Notes under the pieces: model-generated
What the model was told of the DNA's origin: nothing
Seen by the model: the letters and a program-made list of their open reading frames with translations, nothing else
The model's database searches: none
Source: Clostridium saccharoperbutylacetonicum N1-4(HMT)
GTDB taxonomy: Bacteria; Bacillota; Clostridia; Clostridiales; Clostridiaceae
DNA length: 64,000 nucleotides
Direction: 5' to 3'
Assembly: GCF_000340885.1 (NCBI RefSeq)
Contig: NC_020291.1
Span: 152,501 to 216,500, forward strand
In this document: positions 8,973 to 19,372 of the stretch, in pieces
Position numbering within the stretch: the stretch's first letter is position 1
How the letters are laid out: each line of letters opens with the position of its first letter
Made by a program: the position numbers and the translations under genes

Positions 8973-9972
8973 TTATGAAGATGGACAAATAGGAATAGTA
9001 TTAAGTAGTAAAGTATTACTTGCTAGAAATATTAATGATTTACCATTCCCGAATAAGTTGAATTACATTAAAGGGAGAGAGAATAGTAAAATAATATATA
9101 ACACACTTAAAAACGAATTTATAGATGAAGAAATTACAATGCATGAAATTTGGAATACAAAAAATGATTTCAGTAAACAATATTTAGATAGGAATTTAAT
9201 TAGTGAAGAACTATTAAAAAATTTTGATAAGGGTGCATTTATTGTTAATAAAAATGAAGATGTTAGTATTATGATAAATGAGAAGGATCATATAGGTATT
9301 CAATGTATTAGTGGAGGATTAAATTTAGACGAAGCTTTTAGCAGAGCATCAATCATTGATGATAAGTTAGAAAAGAATTTTGAATATGCGTTTGATGAAA
9401 ATTTAGGATATTTAACAGCTTCACCAGAGAATGTTGGTACGGGAATGAAGGCTTCTGTGATATTGCATTTACCAGCAATTACAATGAGTGAGGAAATTAA
9501 AAATATCTCAAAAAATCTTAATGAAAGTGGGATGATAATAAAGGGTGTTTATTTGGATGGAAATAAGGTGCATGGAAATCTATATAGAATAGCAAATAAG
9601 GTATCATTAGGATTGACAGAAGAAAATATCATACGAAAATTAAAAGAAGCCGTTCTTAGTGTAATTACAGAAGAAAATAAATTTAGAGAGATACTACTTA
9701 GTAAATGCAGATATGAGCTAGAAGATAGAGTATTTAGAGCTTATGGAATATTAAAGAATGCAATTCTTCTAGACTTTAAAGAAACTATAGATTTATTATC
9801 TAATGTTAGATTGGGAGCAGAATTAGAGATTTTAAACATGAATAAAAATAAATTAGATAACTTATTCACACATGTAAGTGATTCAGCACTGCAAAATTAC
9901 TTTGGAAAAGTTTTAGATGAAAAAGAAAGTAAGCATGAAAGAGCAAATTTTATAAAAGAAGTATTAGCCTGA
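8965..9972 (+). CDS. mcsB: McsB-family protein, predicted protein arginine pseudokinase
   Basis: The 335-aa protein covers the whole guanido-kinase fold and sits in the canonical mcsB position. Catalytic motifs are not conserved. The family SSRIRLARN is SSKVLLARN (14-22), and NEEDHIRIQ is NEKDHIGIQ (105-113). The CPTNVGTGLR block is SPENVGTGMK (153-162), and the GEGSE loop is LDGNK (197-201). Both catalytic glutamates are thus Lys, nucleotide-contact arginines are Lys, Leu or Gly, and the active-site Cys is Ser. The C-terminal RDxxRA phosphoarginine-sensing motif is also missing. I infer loss of kinase activity with a kept scaffold or adaptor role. The start at 8965 is favoured by GGAAGGTG; it overlaps mcsA by 8 nt. 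Confidence 0.88.
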   Translation: MINYEDGQIGIVLSSKVLLARNINDLPFPNKLNYIKGRENSKIIYNTLKNEFIDEEITMHEIWNTKNDFSKQYLDRNLISEELLKNFDKGAFIVNKNEDVSIMINEKDHIGIQCISGGLNLDEAFSRASIIDDKLEKNFEYAFDENLGYLTASPENVGTGMKASVILHLPAITMSEEIKNISKNLNESGMIIKGVYLDGNKVHGNLYRIANKVSLGLTEENIIRKLKEAVLSVITEENKFREILLSKCRYELEDRVFRAYGILKNAILLDFKETIDLLSNVRLGAELEILNMNKNKLDNLFTHVSDSALQNYFGKVLDEKESKHERANFIKEVLA

Positions 9973-9994
9973 TGAAAGATAGGAGGTAAGTTAT

Positions 9995-12466
9995 ATGGAA
10001 TATAATAAATTAACAGAAAGGGCTCAAGCTGTAATTTTAGAAGCTGAAAATGAATCTGAAAAATTTAAGCACGGATATGTTGGGACAGAACATATGCTGC
10101 TTGGAATATTAAAAGAAGATGGATATTCTGCAAAATTACTAAATAAACATGGCATTGATAGTGAAAAGATTAGAGCAATGATACATAGATATTTAGGATA
10201 TGGTGATATTAAAAAAACAGATGATAATATATTACTAACACCAAGAACAAAAAGATTGGTTGATGAAAGTTTTGCAGCAGCTAAAAAATTAAATCATAAA
10301 TATGTCAGTCCAGAACACATTTTGTTGGCGTTACTTAATCAAGAAGAGGGGATGGCTTATACAATTCTAAAAAGTTTAAATCTTAATTTTGCTATTATAA
10401 GTGAGGAGTTACTTGCATTTTTATCAGGAAATTATGAAGATAAAGTTAGTGATAAAAATACGATGGAAAATAAGAAGGCAGATACTCCTATGCTTGATAA
10501 GTATGGAAGAGATCTAACAGCATTATCAAAAGAACAAGGATTGGATCCTGTTATAGGAAGAGATAATGAAACTCAAAGGTTATTAGAAATTCTTTGTAGA
10601 AGGATTAAAAATAATCCATGTTTAATTGGGGAACCAGGAGTTGGTAAGACAGCGGTAGTAGAAGGATTGGCTCAAAGAATTGTTGAAGGAAATATTCCCG
10701 AAATACTAAGAAGTAAGAGAGTTATTTCTTTGGACTTAACGTCAATGATTGCAGGAGCAAAGTATAGAGGAGAATTTGAGGAAAGACTAAAAAAGACAAT
10801 GGAGGAAATTATCAAAGATAAGGACATAATTATTTTTATTGACGAGATTCATACTATAATTGGTGCTGGAGGTGCCGAAGGCGCTATTGATGCATCAAAT
10901 ATACTTAAGCCAGCTTTGGCTAGAGGAGAGATTCAATGTATTGGAGCAACTACTATAGATGAGTATAGAAAATATATTGAAAAGGATTCTGCATTAGAGA
11001 GAAGATTCCAACCTATAGTAGTAGGGGAACCTTCAAAAGAAGAAACTTTAGAGATATTAAAAGGCTTAAGAGATAAATATGAAGCACACCATAGGGTTGA
11101 AATTACAGATGAGGCTCTAGAAGCAGCTGTTAACTTGTCAGATAGATATATAACAGATAGATTTATGCCAGATAAAGCTATTGATTTAATAGATGAAGGG
11201 GCTGCAAAAGTAAGAATACAAAGTTTGACAGCACCACCAGACCTAAAAGATTTAGAGGAAAGAATTGAAAATATAGGCAAGGAAAAGGAAGATGCTATTA
11301 GGGTACAAGATTTTGAAAGAGCAGCTAGTTTAAGAGATAAAGAGAGAGAGTTAAAAGATCAGCTAAACAATATGAAGAATAATTGGGACACACAAAATTC
11401 AATTAAGACACTAGTTGTGGATGCAGAAAAAATAGCAAGCGTAGTAGCATCTTGGACAAAAATACCAATAAGGAAATTAACAGAGTCAGAAAGCGAAAGA
11501 TTATTAAATTTAGAAAACATACTACACAAAAGAGTTATAGGTCAAAATGAAGCTGTAAAATCTATAGCGAGAGCTGTAAGAAGAGCAAGAGTTGGCATAA
11601 AGGATCCAAATAGACCAATTGGAAGTTTCATATTTTTAGGACCAACAGGAGTAGGAAAAACTGAACTATCTAAGGCACTTGCAGAAGCTATGTTTGGTGA
11701 TGAAAATAGTATTATAAGAGTAGATATGTCAGAATATATGGAAAGCCATTCTGTTGCAAGATTAATAGGTTCTCCTCCAGGATATGTAGGGTATGAAGAA
11801 GGTGGCCAACTTACAGAAGCTGTTAGGAGAAAACCATATTCAATAGTTCTCTTGGATGAAATTGAAAAAGCTAATCCAGAAGTATTTAATATATTGCTTC
11901 AAATTATGGAAGATGGAAGACTCACAGATGGTAAAGGAAAGGTTGTTAATTTTAAGAATACAATAATTATAATGACCTCAAATGTTGGAGCTCATCAAAT
12001 TAAAAAACAAAAAAGCATAGGGTTCAGTAGTAATTCAAATAATAATGAAGAAACTGAATATGAGAAAATGAAGGAAAACATATTAGGGGAATTAAAACAA
12101 AAATTTAGACCTGAATTCTTGAATAGAATAGATGATACTATAGTATTCCATAAGCTAAGTGATGATGATTTAAATCAAATTATTGATTTGATGCTTGCAT
12201 CAATCAAGGAAAGACTTGAAAGTAGGGATATCTATCTAAATTTTGAGGATAATAGCAAGAAGTTTTTGTTAAATAAAGGAATTGATTTGGATTATGGAGC
12301 AAGACCTTTAAGAAGACTTATTATTAAAGAAGTAGAAGATAAGCTAAGTGAAGAAATTTTACAAGGAAATATACGAATTGGAGATAGAGTTAGCGTAAGT
12401 CAATTAGAAAATAAACTTGTTTTTAGAAAATCTGTTAAAAATGATTTGGAGATGAATAGAAGCTAA
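9995..12466 (+). CDS. clpC: ClpC, AAA+ unfoldase of the Clp protease
   Basis: The 823-aa Hsp100 ATPase unfolds substrates into ClpP. It has an N-domain with two Clp repeats (Glu32 in GTEH and Glu107 in SPEH, the positions that form phosphoarginine pockets, are both kept). D1 Walker A is GEPGVGKT at 212-219. The UVR-bearing M-domain follows ([14 protein letters not shown]), then D2 Walker [10 protein letters not shown] ClpP-docking IGF loop (KSIGFSS) lies near 674. It starts 22 nt after mcsB with AGGAGGTAA. The operon probably ends here. Confidence 0.97.
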   Translation: MEYNKLTERAQAVILEAENESEKFKHGYVGTEHMLLGILKEDGYSAKLLNKHGIDSEKIRAMIHRYLGYGDIKKTDDNILLTPRTKRLVDESFAAAKKLNHKYVSPEHILLALLNQEEGMAYTILKSLNLNFAIISEELLAFLSGNYEDKVSDKNTMENKKADTPMLDKYGRDLTALSKEQGLDPVIGRDNETQRLLEILCRRIKNNPCLIGEPGVGKTAVVEGLAQRIVEGNIPEILRSKRVISLDLTSMIAGAKYRGEFEERLKKTMEEIIKDKDIIIFIDEIHTIIGAGGAEGAIDASNILKPALARGEIQCIGATTIDEYRKYIEKDSALERRFQPIVVGEPSKEETLEILKGLRDKYEAHHRVEITDEALEAAVNLSDRYITDRFMPDKAIDLIDEGAAKVRIQSLTAPPDLKDLEERIENIGKEKEDAIRVQDFERAASLRDKERELKDQLNNMKNNWDTQNSIKTLVVDAEKIASVVASWTKIPIRKLTESESERLLNLENILHKRVIGQNEAVKSIARAVRRARVGIKDPNRPIGSFIFLGPTGVGKTELSKALAEAMFGDENSIIRVDMSEYMESHSVARLIGSPPGYVGYEEGGQLTEAVRRKPYSIVLLDEIEKANPEVFNILLQIMEDGRLTDGKGKVVNFKNTIIIMTSNVGAHQIKKQKSIGFSSNSNNNEETEYEKMKENILGELKQKFRPEFLNRIDDTIVFHKLSDDDLNQIIDLMLASIKERLESRDIYLNFEDNSKKFLLNKGIDLDYGARPLRRLIIKEVEDKLSEEILQGNIRIGDRVSVSQLENKLVFRKSVKNDLEMNRS

Positions 12467-12476
12467 TCTGTAATTG

Positions 12477-12528
12477 ATGGACTGTTTCAAGAATGAAATT
12501 TATCATAGACTGAAATGGTCCATTTTAA
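12477..12528 (+). terminator. Weak terminator-like hairpin after clpC
   Basis: ATGGAC plus GTTTCA pair with TGAAAT plus GTCCAT across a loop of about 21 nt, then TTTTAATT. The T-run is short, so read-through into radA is possible. Confidence 0.45.
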
Positions 12529-12593
12529 TTAAAAGAAATTTATTTAGGTAGCATAAAGATATTTATAGGAGTGAATAAAAAAGGAGACATTAT

Positions 12594-13970
12594 ATGAAAA
12601 AGAAAACATTATATAGGTGTTCAAATTGTGGTTTTGAGAGTATAAAGTGGTTGGGGAAATGTCCAACATGTAGCAGTTGGAATACACTGGAGGAAATTAC
12701 AGTTGAACTTAAAAATACAGATTCTAGAACACGCCAAACATCTAAAAAAAGTATAAAGAAGCTTTATGAGGTAGTATCTAGTAAGAGTAATAGGATAGTT
12801 ACAGGTATAAATGAATTTGATCGTGTAATGGGTGGAGGAATTGTTAAGGATTCAATTTCTATTATAACAGCTAGACCAGGAGCAGGAAAATCAACACTGC
12901 TTTTACAAATTTCAAATTGCATTGCTAAAGAAGGATATAAAGTAATTTATGCATCTGGAGAAGAAAGTGATAGTCAGATAAAAAATAGAGCAGATAGGAT
13001 TCTTGATAAAATTCATGAAAATATATGGGTATTACAAGAAAATAATCTTGATAATGTACTAGATGCTGTGGAAGAAATAGATCCTGATATGGTAATTATA
13101 GATAGTATCCAAACATTCACCATGGAAGCATCATTACCAGCAAGAGCAGGATCTCCAACTCAAACAATGGAATGTGCTAATGCGTTGCTTCATGTTGCAA
13201 AAAATGAGAAGAGGCCTAGAGCTGTTATTATAGTAGGGCAAATGACAAAAAATGATGAATTAGCTGGGTTACGAGCATTAGAACATTTAGTGGATACTGT
13301 TCTTATTATAGAGGATGATAATGATGAAGAATTACGTGTACTTGTAAGTTCAAAGAATAGATTCGGTGGAATTGAAAATGGATTCTTTCAAATGCGAGAG
13401 GAAGGAATTGTTTCAATAGATAATCCATCAGAATTTTTCATGACAAAACGTGAAGAAGGTGAAGTAATATCAGGGAGTGCATTGACTGTCATCAAGGAAG
13501 GGACAAGATGTATTATAACAGAGATAGAGAGTTTAGTATCTAAGAGTTTTACTCCATATCCAACTAGAATAGGTGAAACATTAGGTAAAGATAAGTTAAA
13601 TACATTAATATCTATTTTAGAACAGCGAGGTAATATAAATTTATATGATAAAAATGTTATCATAAAAACTACAGGTGGTATAAAGATAAGAGAGCAAGGT
13701 ATAAATTTAGCTGTAATAATGAGTATAGTTTCATCAGTGAAACAACAAGGGATAGAATCGAATATTGCTTTTATTGCTGATGTAGGATTAACTGGAGAAC
13801 TTAAAAAAGTACCATCCTTAGAAAGTCGGATTAAAGAAATTGAGAGAATGGGATTCAAAAAGGTTTATGTGGCTTATGATTCATTTACAAAAACCAATAA
13901 TTTTAAAAAAATACAAATATTCGAGCTAAAAACATTGATAGATGTAATAAAACATGTGTACAATTGTTAA
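12594..13970 (+). CDS. radA: DNA repair protein RadA (Sms)
   Basis: The 458-aa RecA-related ATPase promotes branch migration in recombination. An N-terminal zinc finger (C9, C12, C23, C26) is followed by Walker A RPGAGKST, the diagnostic KNRFG motif (SSKNRFGG) and a C-terminal Lon-protease-like domain. AAGGAGA precedes the ATG. Placement between clpC and disA is the standard Firmicutes order. Confidence 0.97.
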   Translation: MKKKTLYRCSNCGFESIKWLGKCPTCSSWNTLEEITVELKNTDSRTRQTSKKSIKKLYEVVSSKSNRIVTGINEFDRVMGGGIVKDSISIITARPGAGKSTLLLQISNCIAKEGYKVIYASGEESDSQIKNRADRILDKIHENIWVLQENNLDNVLDAVEEIDPDMVIIDSIQTFTMEASLPARAGSPTQTMECANALLHVAKNEKRPRAVIIVGQMTKNDELAGLRALEHLVDTVLIIEDDNDEELRVLVSSKNRFGGIENGFFQMREEGIVSIDNPSEFFMTKREEGEVISGSALTVIKEGTRCIITEIESLVSKSFTPYPTRIGETLGKDKLNTLISILEQRGNINLYDKNVIIKTTGGIKIREQGINLAVIMSIVSSVKQQGIESNIAFIADVGLTGELKKVPSLESRIKEIERMGFKKVYVAYDSFTKTNNFKKIQIFELKTLIDVIKHVYNC

Positions 13971-14198
13971 TATAATATTAAAAAAATAAAATTTGTATTT
14001 AGAAGATAAAAACATTTTTCTACAAAATAATTTATTATAATTTAATTTCATCAAATATCATTGAGAGATTATAGTTATTATAGTATTATAGTCTAAGAGA
14101 TTTATATTTTAGTATTAATATTTCTAAGTGAAAAATAGTTTTAGAATGAGAGTTTTGTTAACGAGAGATAATAATTTTTTATGAAAATGGGTGAGTGT

Positions 14199-15263
14199 AT
14201 GAGAATAGAAAAGGGAATAGGAATAAAGAATGTATTAAAAATAATGTGCCCAGGCACTCAACTAAGGGAAGGACTTGAAAATATATTAAGGGCAAAAACA
14301 GGTGGTTTATTAGTAATTGGTGATGATGAAGAAATTATGAAATTAGTTGATGGAGGTTTTTATATCAATTCAGAATATACTCCTTCATATGCATATGAGT
14401 TAGCTAAAATGGATGGTGCAATTGTAATTTCTGCTGATTTAAAAAGAATTGTATGTGCCAATGCTCAATTAATTCCGGATTCCTCCATACCAACATATGA
14501 AACTGGTACTAGGCATAGGACAGCTCATAGGGTAGCTAAACAAACTAATAATGTAGTTATTGCAATTTCTCAAAGGAGAAATATAATAACTATGTACAAA
14601 GGTGATATAAAGTACGTTTTGAGAGAGAGTAGTGTGATTTTAGGTAAAGCTAATCAAGCACTTCAAACATTAGAAAAGTATGTTTCTGTACTTGAAAGAG
14701 TTGTAAATAATTTAAATTTACTAGAATTTCAGGACTTAACAACTCTTTTTGATGTAGTTACAGCTGTTCAAAGAACTGAAATGGTAATGAGAATAGTTGA
14801 AGAAATTAATATGTATATATTAGAACTTGGAAATGAAGGACGATTAATATCTATGCAACTTAATGAGTTGGTGAAGCATATAGAGAGAGATGGAATATTA
14901 CTAATTAGAGATTATTGTAAGGATGCATTACAATATAATGAGGTATATGAACATATTCAAAAACTAAATTCGTCAGAATTGTTAGATTTAGATGCAATTT
15001 CACGAGCATTGGGATATAGTGCAGTTCCACTGATGGATACATTAATATCTCCAAAGGGATACAGGGTGTTAAGCAAAGTTCCAAGGATACCATCTAATGT
15101 TATAGATAACTTAATTAAGGAATTTAAAGAACTTAGTAATATAATAGATGCTGATATTAATGAACTAGACAATGTTGAGGGAATCGGAGAAGCTAGAGCT
15201 ACTGCAATCAAGGATGGATTGAAACGAATAAAGGAACAAGTATTATTAAAAAAAGAAATATAG
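14199..15263 (+). CDS. disA: Diadenylate cyclase DisA
   Basis: Makes c-di-AMP from two ATP and scans DNA for branched lesions. The N-terminal DAC domain contains the catalytic DGA (MDGAIVIS) and RHR (GTRHRTAHR) motifs. A helical linker and a C-terminal helix-hairpin-helix domain follow ([19 protein letters not shown]). I chose the ATG at 14199 (354 aa, GGGTGAG upstream). An in-frame ATG six codons earlier (14181) lacks a good ribosome-binding site but cannot be excluded. The receptor DarA is also in this window. Confidence 0.95.
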   Translation: MRIEKGIGIKNVLKIMCPGTQLREGLENILRAKTGGLLVIGDDEEIMKLVDGGFYINSEYTPSYAYELAKMDGAIVISADLKRIVCANAQLIPDSSIPTYETGTRHRTAHRVAKQTNNVVIAISQRRNIITMYKGDIKYVLRESSVILGKANQALQTLEKYVSVLERVVNNLNLLEFQDLTTLFDVVTAVQRTEMVMRIVEEINMYILELGNEGRLISMQLNELVKHIERDGILLIRDYCKDALQYNEVYEHIQKLNSSELLDLDAISRALGYSAVPLMDTLISPKGYRVLSKVPRIPSNVIDNLIKEFKELSNIIDADINELDNVEGIGEARATAIKDGLKRIKEQVLLKKEI

Positions 15264-15274
15264 TCTAGAATAGA

Positions 15275-15356
15275 ACTGTCTTAAAATGAAAGTTGGTTAA
15301 TAAATGAATCTATATATTTTAATTTATTACAGCTATGCTTTAGGTCAGTCTCTTTT
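15275..15356 (+). terminator. Candidate disA terminator with branched stem
   Basis: ACTGTCTTAAA pairs imperfectly with TTTAGGTCAGT across about 53 nt, followed by CTCTTTTTAT. An inner AATAAAT and ATTTATT can also pair. The large loop lowers confidence. Confidence 0.4.
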
Positions 15357-15499
15357 TATAGGAGATTACTTCGTAAACTTAATAATTTATTCATTTTAGA
15401 TATAGGATAATATATGTTATAATTAATATTGTTGAGATAATATATATAAAGTGATTAAAATATCACAAATGTGTAAATGATTAGAAGGAGGTGAAACAT

Positions 15500-16600
15500 G
15501 TGTTAAAGAAATTAGTAAGAGGTATTTTTTTTATAATTGGAATTATAATAGGATACTTTATATCGGAACTATTATTAACGATACCACAAATTGAGAGTTT
15601 AAGCTATCTTTCAAGTACTGTAGGGATGGTTATATTTGTAATTGTTATATCTTTTCTTTTTGGACTTATATTTTATATTTTTTCACCTAATATATATAAA
15701 GGAATTGCTAATTTAATTGAGTATATTGAAAAAAGTATGCAGAAAATGAGCATAACAGAAATATTATATGGAACTTTTGGAGCAGTTATTGCTTTGATTC
15801 TTATGACTTTTATTGCAGAACCAATAAACAGTGTGCCTAAAGTAGGACCTATCATATTGATTTTATTAAATGTATTAGCAGCTGTGATAGGTGCAGAAAT
15901 AATGATTAAAAAGAAAGATGATATAACTGCACTTCTTCTTAATTTTAAGAAGCCTGCAATTAAAGAAAAGAAAGCTAAGGAATCAGGTAAAGATTCTATA
16001 AAAGGAATACCAAAAGTATTAGATACATCAGTTATAATTGATGGGAGAATATTTGATATTTGTGAAACTGGATTTATTGAGGGTCCATTGGTGATACCTA
16101 ATTTTGTGTTAGATGAGTTGAGACATATTTCTGATTCTTCTGATTCATTGAAAAGAAACAGGGGAAGAAGAGGCTTAGATATACTAAATAAAATACAAAA
16201 AGAATTATCAATTGAAACTCAAATTGTGGATGATGATTTCCCTAAGATTGCTGAAGTAGATGCAAAATTATTAAAATTAGCGCAAAAGATGGATGGAAAA
16301 GTTATAACTAATGATTATAATTTAAATAAGGTAGCTGAATTTCAAGGTGTTCCAGTATTAAATATAAATGAATTATCAAATGCAATAAAACCAGTAGTTC
16401 TTCCTGGGGAAGAAATGAGGATTGATATCGTTAAGGATGGTAAAGAGTCAAGCCAAGGGGTTGCGTATTTAGAAGATGGAACTATGATTGTTGTTGAGGG
16501 AGGAAGAAAATATATAGGACAAACAACCGATGTTATGGTTACTTCAGTTCTTCAAACGGCAGCAGGAAGAATGATTTTTGCAAAACCTAAAGAGAATTAA
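15500..16600 (+). CDS. Membrane-anchored PIN/TRAM-domain protein
   Basis: The 366-aa protein has about four N-terminal hydrophobic segments within residues 1-140. A PIN nuclease-like domain with acidic residues follows ([16 protein letters not shown], later [11 protein letters not shown]), then a C-terminal TRAM RNA-binding domain. It resembles Bacillus YacL, whose substrate is unknown. The start is GTG at 15500, 6 nt after AAGGAGGTGA; the GTG at 15491 lies inside that site. The CarD gene often found between disA and this gene is absent. Confidence 0.85.
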   Translation: MLKKLVRGIFFIIGIIIGYFISELLLTIPQIESLSYLSSTVGMVIFVIVISFLFGLIFYIFSPNIYKGIANLIEYIEKSMQKMSITEILYGTFGAVIALILMTFIAEPINSVPKVGPIILILLNVLAAVIGAEIMIKKKDDITALLLNFKKPAIKEKKAKESGKDSIKGIPKVLDTSVIIDGRIFDICETGFIEGPLVIPNFVLDELRHISDSSDSLKRNRGRRGLDILNKIQKELSIETQIVDDDFPKIAEVDAKLLKLAQKMDGKVITNDYNLNKVAEFQGVPVLNINELSNAIKPVVLPGEEMRIDIVKDGKESSQGVAYLEDGTMIVVEGGRKYIGQTTDVMVTSVLQTAAGRMIFAKPKEN

Positions 16601-16620
16601 AATTAAGGAGATTTTTCAGG

Positions 16621-17298
16621 ATGGTTAGCGCAATTGTATTAGCAGGTGGAAGAGGCAAGAGAATGGGATGCTCTAAAAGCAAGCAATATATTGAATTAGA
16701 AGGAAAGCCAATTCTTTATTATACATTAAAACAATTCATAGATAATAAATATATTGATAAAATTGTTTTGGTAGTTCCTGAAGATGAAAAAGAGTATTGT
16801 AAGAATGAAGTTTTGGACAAATATGGGCTCATAATTCATAAAATTGTTGTTGGTGGTAAGGAGAGGCAGGATTCGGTATATAACGCTTTAGATCAATTAA
16901 ATGGATCGGATATAGTTTTAATACATGATGGCGCTCGACCATTTGTTTCACAAAGAGTCATAAATGATGCTATTAAATATACTAGAATTTATGGAGCGGC
17001 AGCTCCAGGTGTTAAACCTAAAGATACAATTAAAATTAGAGATGAAAAGAATTTTTCAGTAAATACCTTAGAAAGAGATAGTCTTGTTGCAATTCAAACT
17101 CCTCAAGCCTTTGACTTTAATCTAATATATGAATGCCATAAAAAGGTTAAAAAAAGTAAAATAGTAGTTACTGATGATACTGCTGTGGTAGAGAATTTTG
17201 GAAACAAAGTATATATATATGAAGGTGATTATACCAATATAAAAATAACAACTCCAGAAGATTTAGTTTTTGCAAAGCATTTTGCGAGAATGGTATAA
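16621..17298 (+). CDS. ispD: 2-C-methyl-D-erythritol 4-phosphate cytidylyltransferase
   Basis: The MEP-pathway enzyme that couples CTP to MEP to give CDP-ME for isoprenoid synthesis. The 225-aa length is standard. The nucleotide-binding LAGGRGKRMG is at residues 7-16, with IHDGARPFV near 104 and DDTAVVE near 183. AAGGAG precedes the ATG by 11 nt. It follows the PIN/TRAM gene by 20 nt, probably in one transcript. No ispF follows, unlike in many bacteria. Confidence 0.95.
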   Translation: MVSAIVLAGGRGKRMGCSKSKQYIELEGKPILYYTLKQFIDNKYIDKIVLVVPEDEKEYCKNEVLDKYGLIIHKIVVGGKERQDSVYNALDQLNGSDIVLIHDGARPFVSQRVINDAIKYTRIYGAAAPGVKPKDTIKIRDEKNFSVNTLERDSLVAIQTPQAFDFNLIYECHKKVKKSKIVVTDDTAVVENFGNKVYIYEGDYTNIKITTPEDLVFAKHFARMV

Positions 17299-17308
17299 TT
17301 AGTGTGTA

Positions 17309-17337
17309 TTGACAGGCAAAATCTGAGAAGTTATAAT
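17309..17337 (+). promoter_or_regulatory. Promoter of proS T-box leader
   Basis: A perfect housekeeping promoter, TTGACA-17-TATAAT. Transcription would start near 17344, at the front of the T-box leader. Confidence 0.9.
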
Positions 17338-17343
17338 AAATTA

Positions 17344-17567
17344 AAATTAAATTAAGTTTATAAAGCGATGATGAAGAATAGTAGAAGTCATTTTTTATAA
17401 GAGAAAAAGTCCGTAGGCTGAAAGACTTTTAAGCAGAGCTTCGAACCAGCTTTTGAGCATAGATAAAAACTATCGGTTTAATACCGTTATCATTATTAGA
17501 GAACAAATTTAGGTGGTACCGCGATGATAAGTTCGCCCTAATATATTTATTAGGCGGACTTTTTTAT
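17344..17567 (+). promoter_or_regulatory. T-box riboswitch, proline-type, upstream of proS
   Basis: A leader of about 224 nt. Stem I has AGAGAAAAAGTCCG and TAGGCTGAAAG elements, and a stem III follows near 17465-17490. The T-box AGGTGGTACCGCG is at 17511-17523. The terminator GTTCGCCCTAAT and ATTAGGCGGAC plus T-run spans 17529-17567. A CCA triplet after GAA at 17446-17448 is the likely specifier codon, fitting uncharged tRNA-Pro(UGG) and the downstream proS. With promoter and spacer this fills the 342-bp gap between ispD and proS. Confidence 0.93.
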
Positions 17568-17640
17568 TTTGGGAAATTATAAATTAAATGATAGTTTTAC
17601 AAGCGATTAATAAAGTGAATTTTTAGGAGGAAATGTTCAA

Positions 17641-19353
17641 ATGAAAATGTCTAATATGTTAATATCTACATTGAGGGAAGTGCCAGCAGAAGCAGAGATT
17701 GATAGTCATAAATTGATGCTGAGAGCAGGGATGATAAGAAAAATGGCAGCAGGTGTATATAATTATATGCCACTTGGATTAAGAGTATTAAAAAAAATAG
17801 AAGATATAGTAAGGGAAGAAATGAATGCAACAGGGGCACAAGAATTTTTGGCTTCAGCCATGATTCCAGCAGAATTATGGCAGGAGTCAGGTAGATGGGA
17901 TGCTTATGGAGCAGAAATGTTCAGATTGAAAGATAGAGGGGAAAGAGATTTTTGTTTAGGACCAACCCATGAAGAAGTATTCACAGATATTGCTAGAAAT
18001 GAAATTAAGTCTTATAAGCAATTACCACTAAATTTATACCAAATTCAAACTAAATATAGAGATGAACGCAGACCAAGATTTGGTGTTATGAGATCAAGGG
18101 AATTCGTAATGAAGGATGCATATAGCTTCGATAAAGATCAACAAGGATTAGATTTTGTTTATGACAAGATGCATGACGCATATGTTAAAATATTTAATAG
18201 ATGCGGTTTAGATGCTAAGTGTGTTGCAGCAGATTCTGGAGCAATAGGAGGATCAAACTCAGCAGAATTTATGGTTAAATCAGAAGTTGGAGAAGATGAT
18301 GTAGTATTCTGTACTGAATGTGACTATGCAGCTAATATTGAAAAAGCATCTTCTCCTGCTGAAAAAGAGGAAAAGCAAGAATTGATGGAAATAGAAAAAA
18401 TAGCTACTCCTAATAGTAGAGGAATAGAAGAAGTATCAGCATTTTTAAATGTATCTTCAATAAAAACAGTTAAAACTTTATTATATAAAGTTGACGAAAA
18501 AATTATTGCTGTATTTGTAAGGGGAGACCGAGAAGTTAATGAAGTTAAAGTAGCTAATGCTGTTGATGCTTCAGGAGACATGGAGATGGCATCTCATGAA
18601 GAATATATAAATGCAGCTGGTTGTGATATTGGATTCGCTGGACCTGTCGGAATAAAAGCTGATATTGTGTTAGTAGATGAAGAAGTTAAAAATATGTACA
18701 ATTTTATTTCTGGAGCTAATGAAACAGGATATCACTTGAAAAATGTAAATTATGGAAGGGATTTTGAAGGAATAGTTGGTGACTTTAGAAAAGTTGTTGA
18801 AGGCCAAAAATGTCCTGTTTGTGGTGGAATAGTTACTATTGCAAGAGGAACTGAAGTTGGGCATATATTTAAGCTTGGAACAAAATATTCAGAAGCTATG
18901 AATGCTAATTTCATAGATGAGGATGGGAAAGAAAAACCATTTATTATGGGGTGCTATGGTATTGGTGTTACTAGAACAATGGCGTCAATCATTGAACAAC
19001 ATCATGATGAGAATGGTATAATTTGGCCATTATCCGTTGCTCCATATCATGTTTCAGTTATTCCTGTAAATATTAAGGATGAAGAGCAAGTTGAAGTAGC
19101 TAAGAATATTTATGAAGATCTAGTAAATATGGGTATAGAAGTACTTTTAGATGATAGAAATGAAAGAGCGGGAGTGAAATTTAAGGATTCAGAGTTAATG
19201 GGAATACCGATGAGAGTAACTGTTGGTAAGAAAATTGGCGATGGAGAAATAGAATTTAAACTTAGAAATGGTGAAATGGAAGTGATGAAAATAAAAGATG
19301 TTTGTAATATAATAAAAACTGAGTTTGATAAAAATAATATAAAGTTAAAATAA
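17641..19353 (+). CDS. proS: Prolyl-tRNA synthetase (bacterial type, with editing domain)
   Basis: A class II synthetase that charges tRNA-Pro. The 570-aa length fits the bacterial form with an INS editing insertion (about 225-380). Motif 2 ([21 protein letters not shown]) precedes it. Motif 3 follows near 435 ([18 protein letters not shown]), then a C-terminal anticodon-binding domain. AGGAGGAAATG precedes the ATG. Expression is controlled by the upstream T-box. Confidence 0.97.
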   Translation: MKMSNMLISTLREVPAEAEIDSHKLMLRAGMIRKMAAGVYNYMPLGLRVLKKIEDIVREEMNATGAQEFLASAMIPAELWQESGRWDAYGAEMFRLKDRGERDFCLGPTHEEVFTDIARNEIKSYKQLPLNLYQIQTKYRDERRPRFGVMRSREFVMKDAYSFDKDQQGLDFVYDKMHDAYVKIFNRCGLDAKCVAADSGAIGGSNSAEFMVKSEVGEDDVVFCTECDYAANIEKASSPAEKEEKQELMEIEKIATPNSRGIEEVSAFLNVSSIKTVKTLLYKVDEKIIAVFVRGDREVNEVKVANAVDASGDMEMASHEEYINAAGCDIGFAGPVGIKADIVLVDEEVKNMYNFISGANETGYHLKNVNYGRDFEGIVGDFRKVVEGQKCPVCGGIVTIARGTEVGHIFKLGTKYSEAMNANFIDEDGKEKPFIMGCYGIGVTRTMASIIEQHHDENGIIWPLSVAPYHVSVIPVNIKDEEQVEVAKNIYEDLVNMGIEVLLDDRNERAGVKFKDSELMGIPMRVTVGKKIGDGEIEFKLRNGEMEVMKIKDVCNIIKTEFDKNNIKLK

Positions 19354-19372
19354 ATTTTTAGGAGGAAAGTTA

